A model generated the notes under the pieces. The model ran no database searches. It was not told where the DNA came from and worked only from the letters and a program-made list of their open reading frames with translations. The position numbers and the translations under genes are program-made. Positions 5,477 to 5,928 of a DNA stretch of 5,928 nt are shown here, one piece after another. The number at the start of each line of letters is the position of its first letter. Within the stretch, counting starts at the first letter, position 1. The stretch is from Deltaproteobacteria bacterium. Its GTDB lineage: Bacteria; Desulfobacterota; DSM-4660; Desulfatiglandales; Desulfatiglandaceae. The DNA lies in contig JAGHDR010000287.1 of NCBI GenBank assembly GCA_021159825.1, positions 1-5,928 on the forward strand, in the 5' to 3' direction.

Positions 5477-5781
5477 CTCAGGCAGCCGGATCCGCTTCAG
5501 CCCCTGCGGTTAAATATCACCATCCCGCCAAAAATGAACACCCTCCTCATTACGTGATATCCCCGAAGCGTCTCTCCCGGAAAAAGAATAGCCATCACAG
5601 ATGGCAAACACCGGAACCAGACAGGTAAAAAAGACATAATCAACAACCACTTCCAGGACCCCATGGCAGTTTTCCAAACCATAGAAAAGTTCCTCTGTCA
5701 CCTTGCAGCCAGGGTTTGCATTGATCTCTAAAAACTGATATTGTGGTCTAACCAACATAATGGAAGGGAGAGAGACGCCGC
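5477..5781. other. Unassigned region between the half-palindrome and the DUF523 gene
   Basis: No convincing gene is visible in these 305 bases. The plus strand is broken by stops. Two overlapping minus-strand frames are open (5510-5758, 82 codons; 5497-5682, 61 codons). The longer reads FLEINANPGCKVTEELFYGLE near its start, loosely recalling an ATP-grasp strand motif, but nothing else fits and no good ribosome site precedes it. The last part, GGAAGGGAGAGAG (5762-5774), serves as ribosome-binding sequence for the gene starting at 5782. The region may contain decayed sequence left behind with the missing half of the palindrome. Confidence 0.5.
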
Positions 5782-5928
5782 TTGGAAAACCGAATCAAAC
5801 TGGGTGTCAGTGCGTGTCTTCTGGGAGAAAACGTCCGTTACGATGGCGACCACAAACTGGACCGTTTTATTCGGGATACCTTGGGCGAATATGTGGATTT
5901 CGTCCCCGTATGCCCGGAGGTGGAATGC
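5782..5928 (+). CDS. DUF523 protein (YbgA/DUF523-DUF1722-like), N-terminal part
   Basis: The frame reads IKLGVSACLLGENVRYDGDHK, then VDFVPVCPEVEC at the right edge, the characteristic N-terminal signature of DUF523. Cys12, Cys44 and Cys49 are the conserved cysteines, and their spacing suggests a metal or Fe-S site. Many bacterial versions are fused to DUF1722; whether this one is cannot be seen, since only 49 codons lie in the window. Function is not established. The start is TTG 5782: the frame has a stop at 5758-5760 and no ATG or GTG between. A purine-rich GGAAGGGAGAGAG lies at 5762-5774. ATG 5760 is in a different frame and is rejected. Confidence 0.9.
   Translation, partial: MENRIKLGVSACLLGENVRYDGDHKLDRFIRDTLGEYVDFVPVCPEVEC

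Overview
The window looks like part of a chromosome from an anaerobic Desulfobacterota (deltaproteobacterial) organism. This is an inference from gene content, mixed GC, many short palindromic repeats and a probable selenoprotein; no marker gene fixes the taxon. It holds a few intact genes separated by decayed genes and repeats.

Layout: 2-184 is the C-terminal end of an outer-membrane beta-barrel protein, probably LpxR-like (DUF2219). At 172-381 lies a short internal piece of an MFS transporter. A palindromic REP-like element (436-561) follows. Next is an apparently intact two-gene operon: a patatin-like phospholipase (625-1590) and an AarF/ABC1/UbiB-family atypical kinase (1577-3271) whose start overlaps the phospholipase end. 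Directly after it is a 160-bp imperfect palindrome (3280-3439). Then come the N-terminal fifth of an RND efflux pump, frameshifted and cut off (3469-4190); an FmdB-type zinc-ribbon protein (4266-4484); and a very small membrane protein (4580-4732). Short tandem repeats lead into an N-truncated, frameshifted asnA remnant (4831-5398), which ends exactly where half of the 160-bp palindrome begins (5399-5476). After about 300 unassigned bases, a DUF523 protein starts at a TTG (5782) and runs off the window.

The most interesting object is the small membrane protein. Its 28-codon frame meets a TGA, continues in the same frame for 21 codons to a TAG, and has a Cys five residues after the TGA (UxxxxC if TGA is Sec). 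Just after the TGA is a six-pair hairpin with an AGGUC loop, placed 17 nt downstream as in bacterial SECIS elements. I read it as a candidate 50-residue membrane selenoprotein that ordinary gene calling would truncate or miss.

The second theme is decay tied to repeats. Three gene remnants (MFS, RND, asnA) sit next to palindromic elements, and one of these elements supplies the stop codon of the broken asnA. The patatin/UbiB pair is the only multi-gene unit here that is clearly intact.
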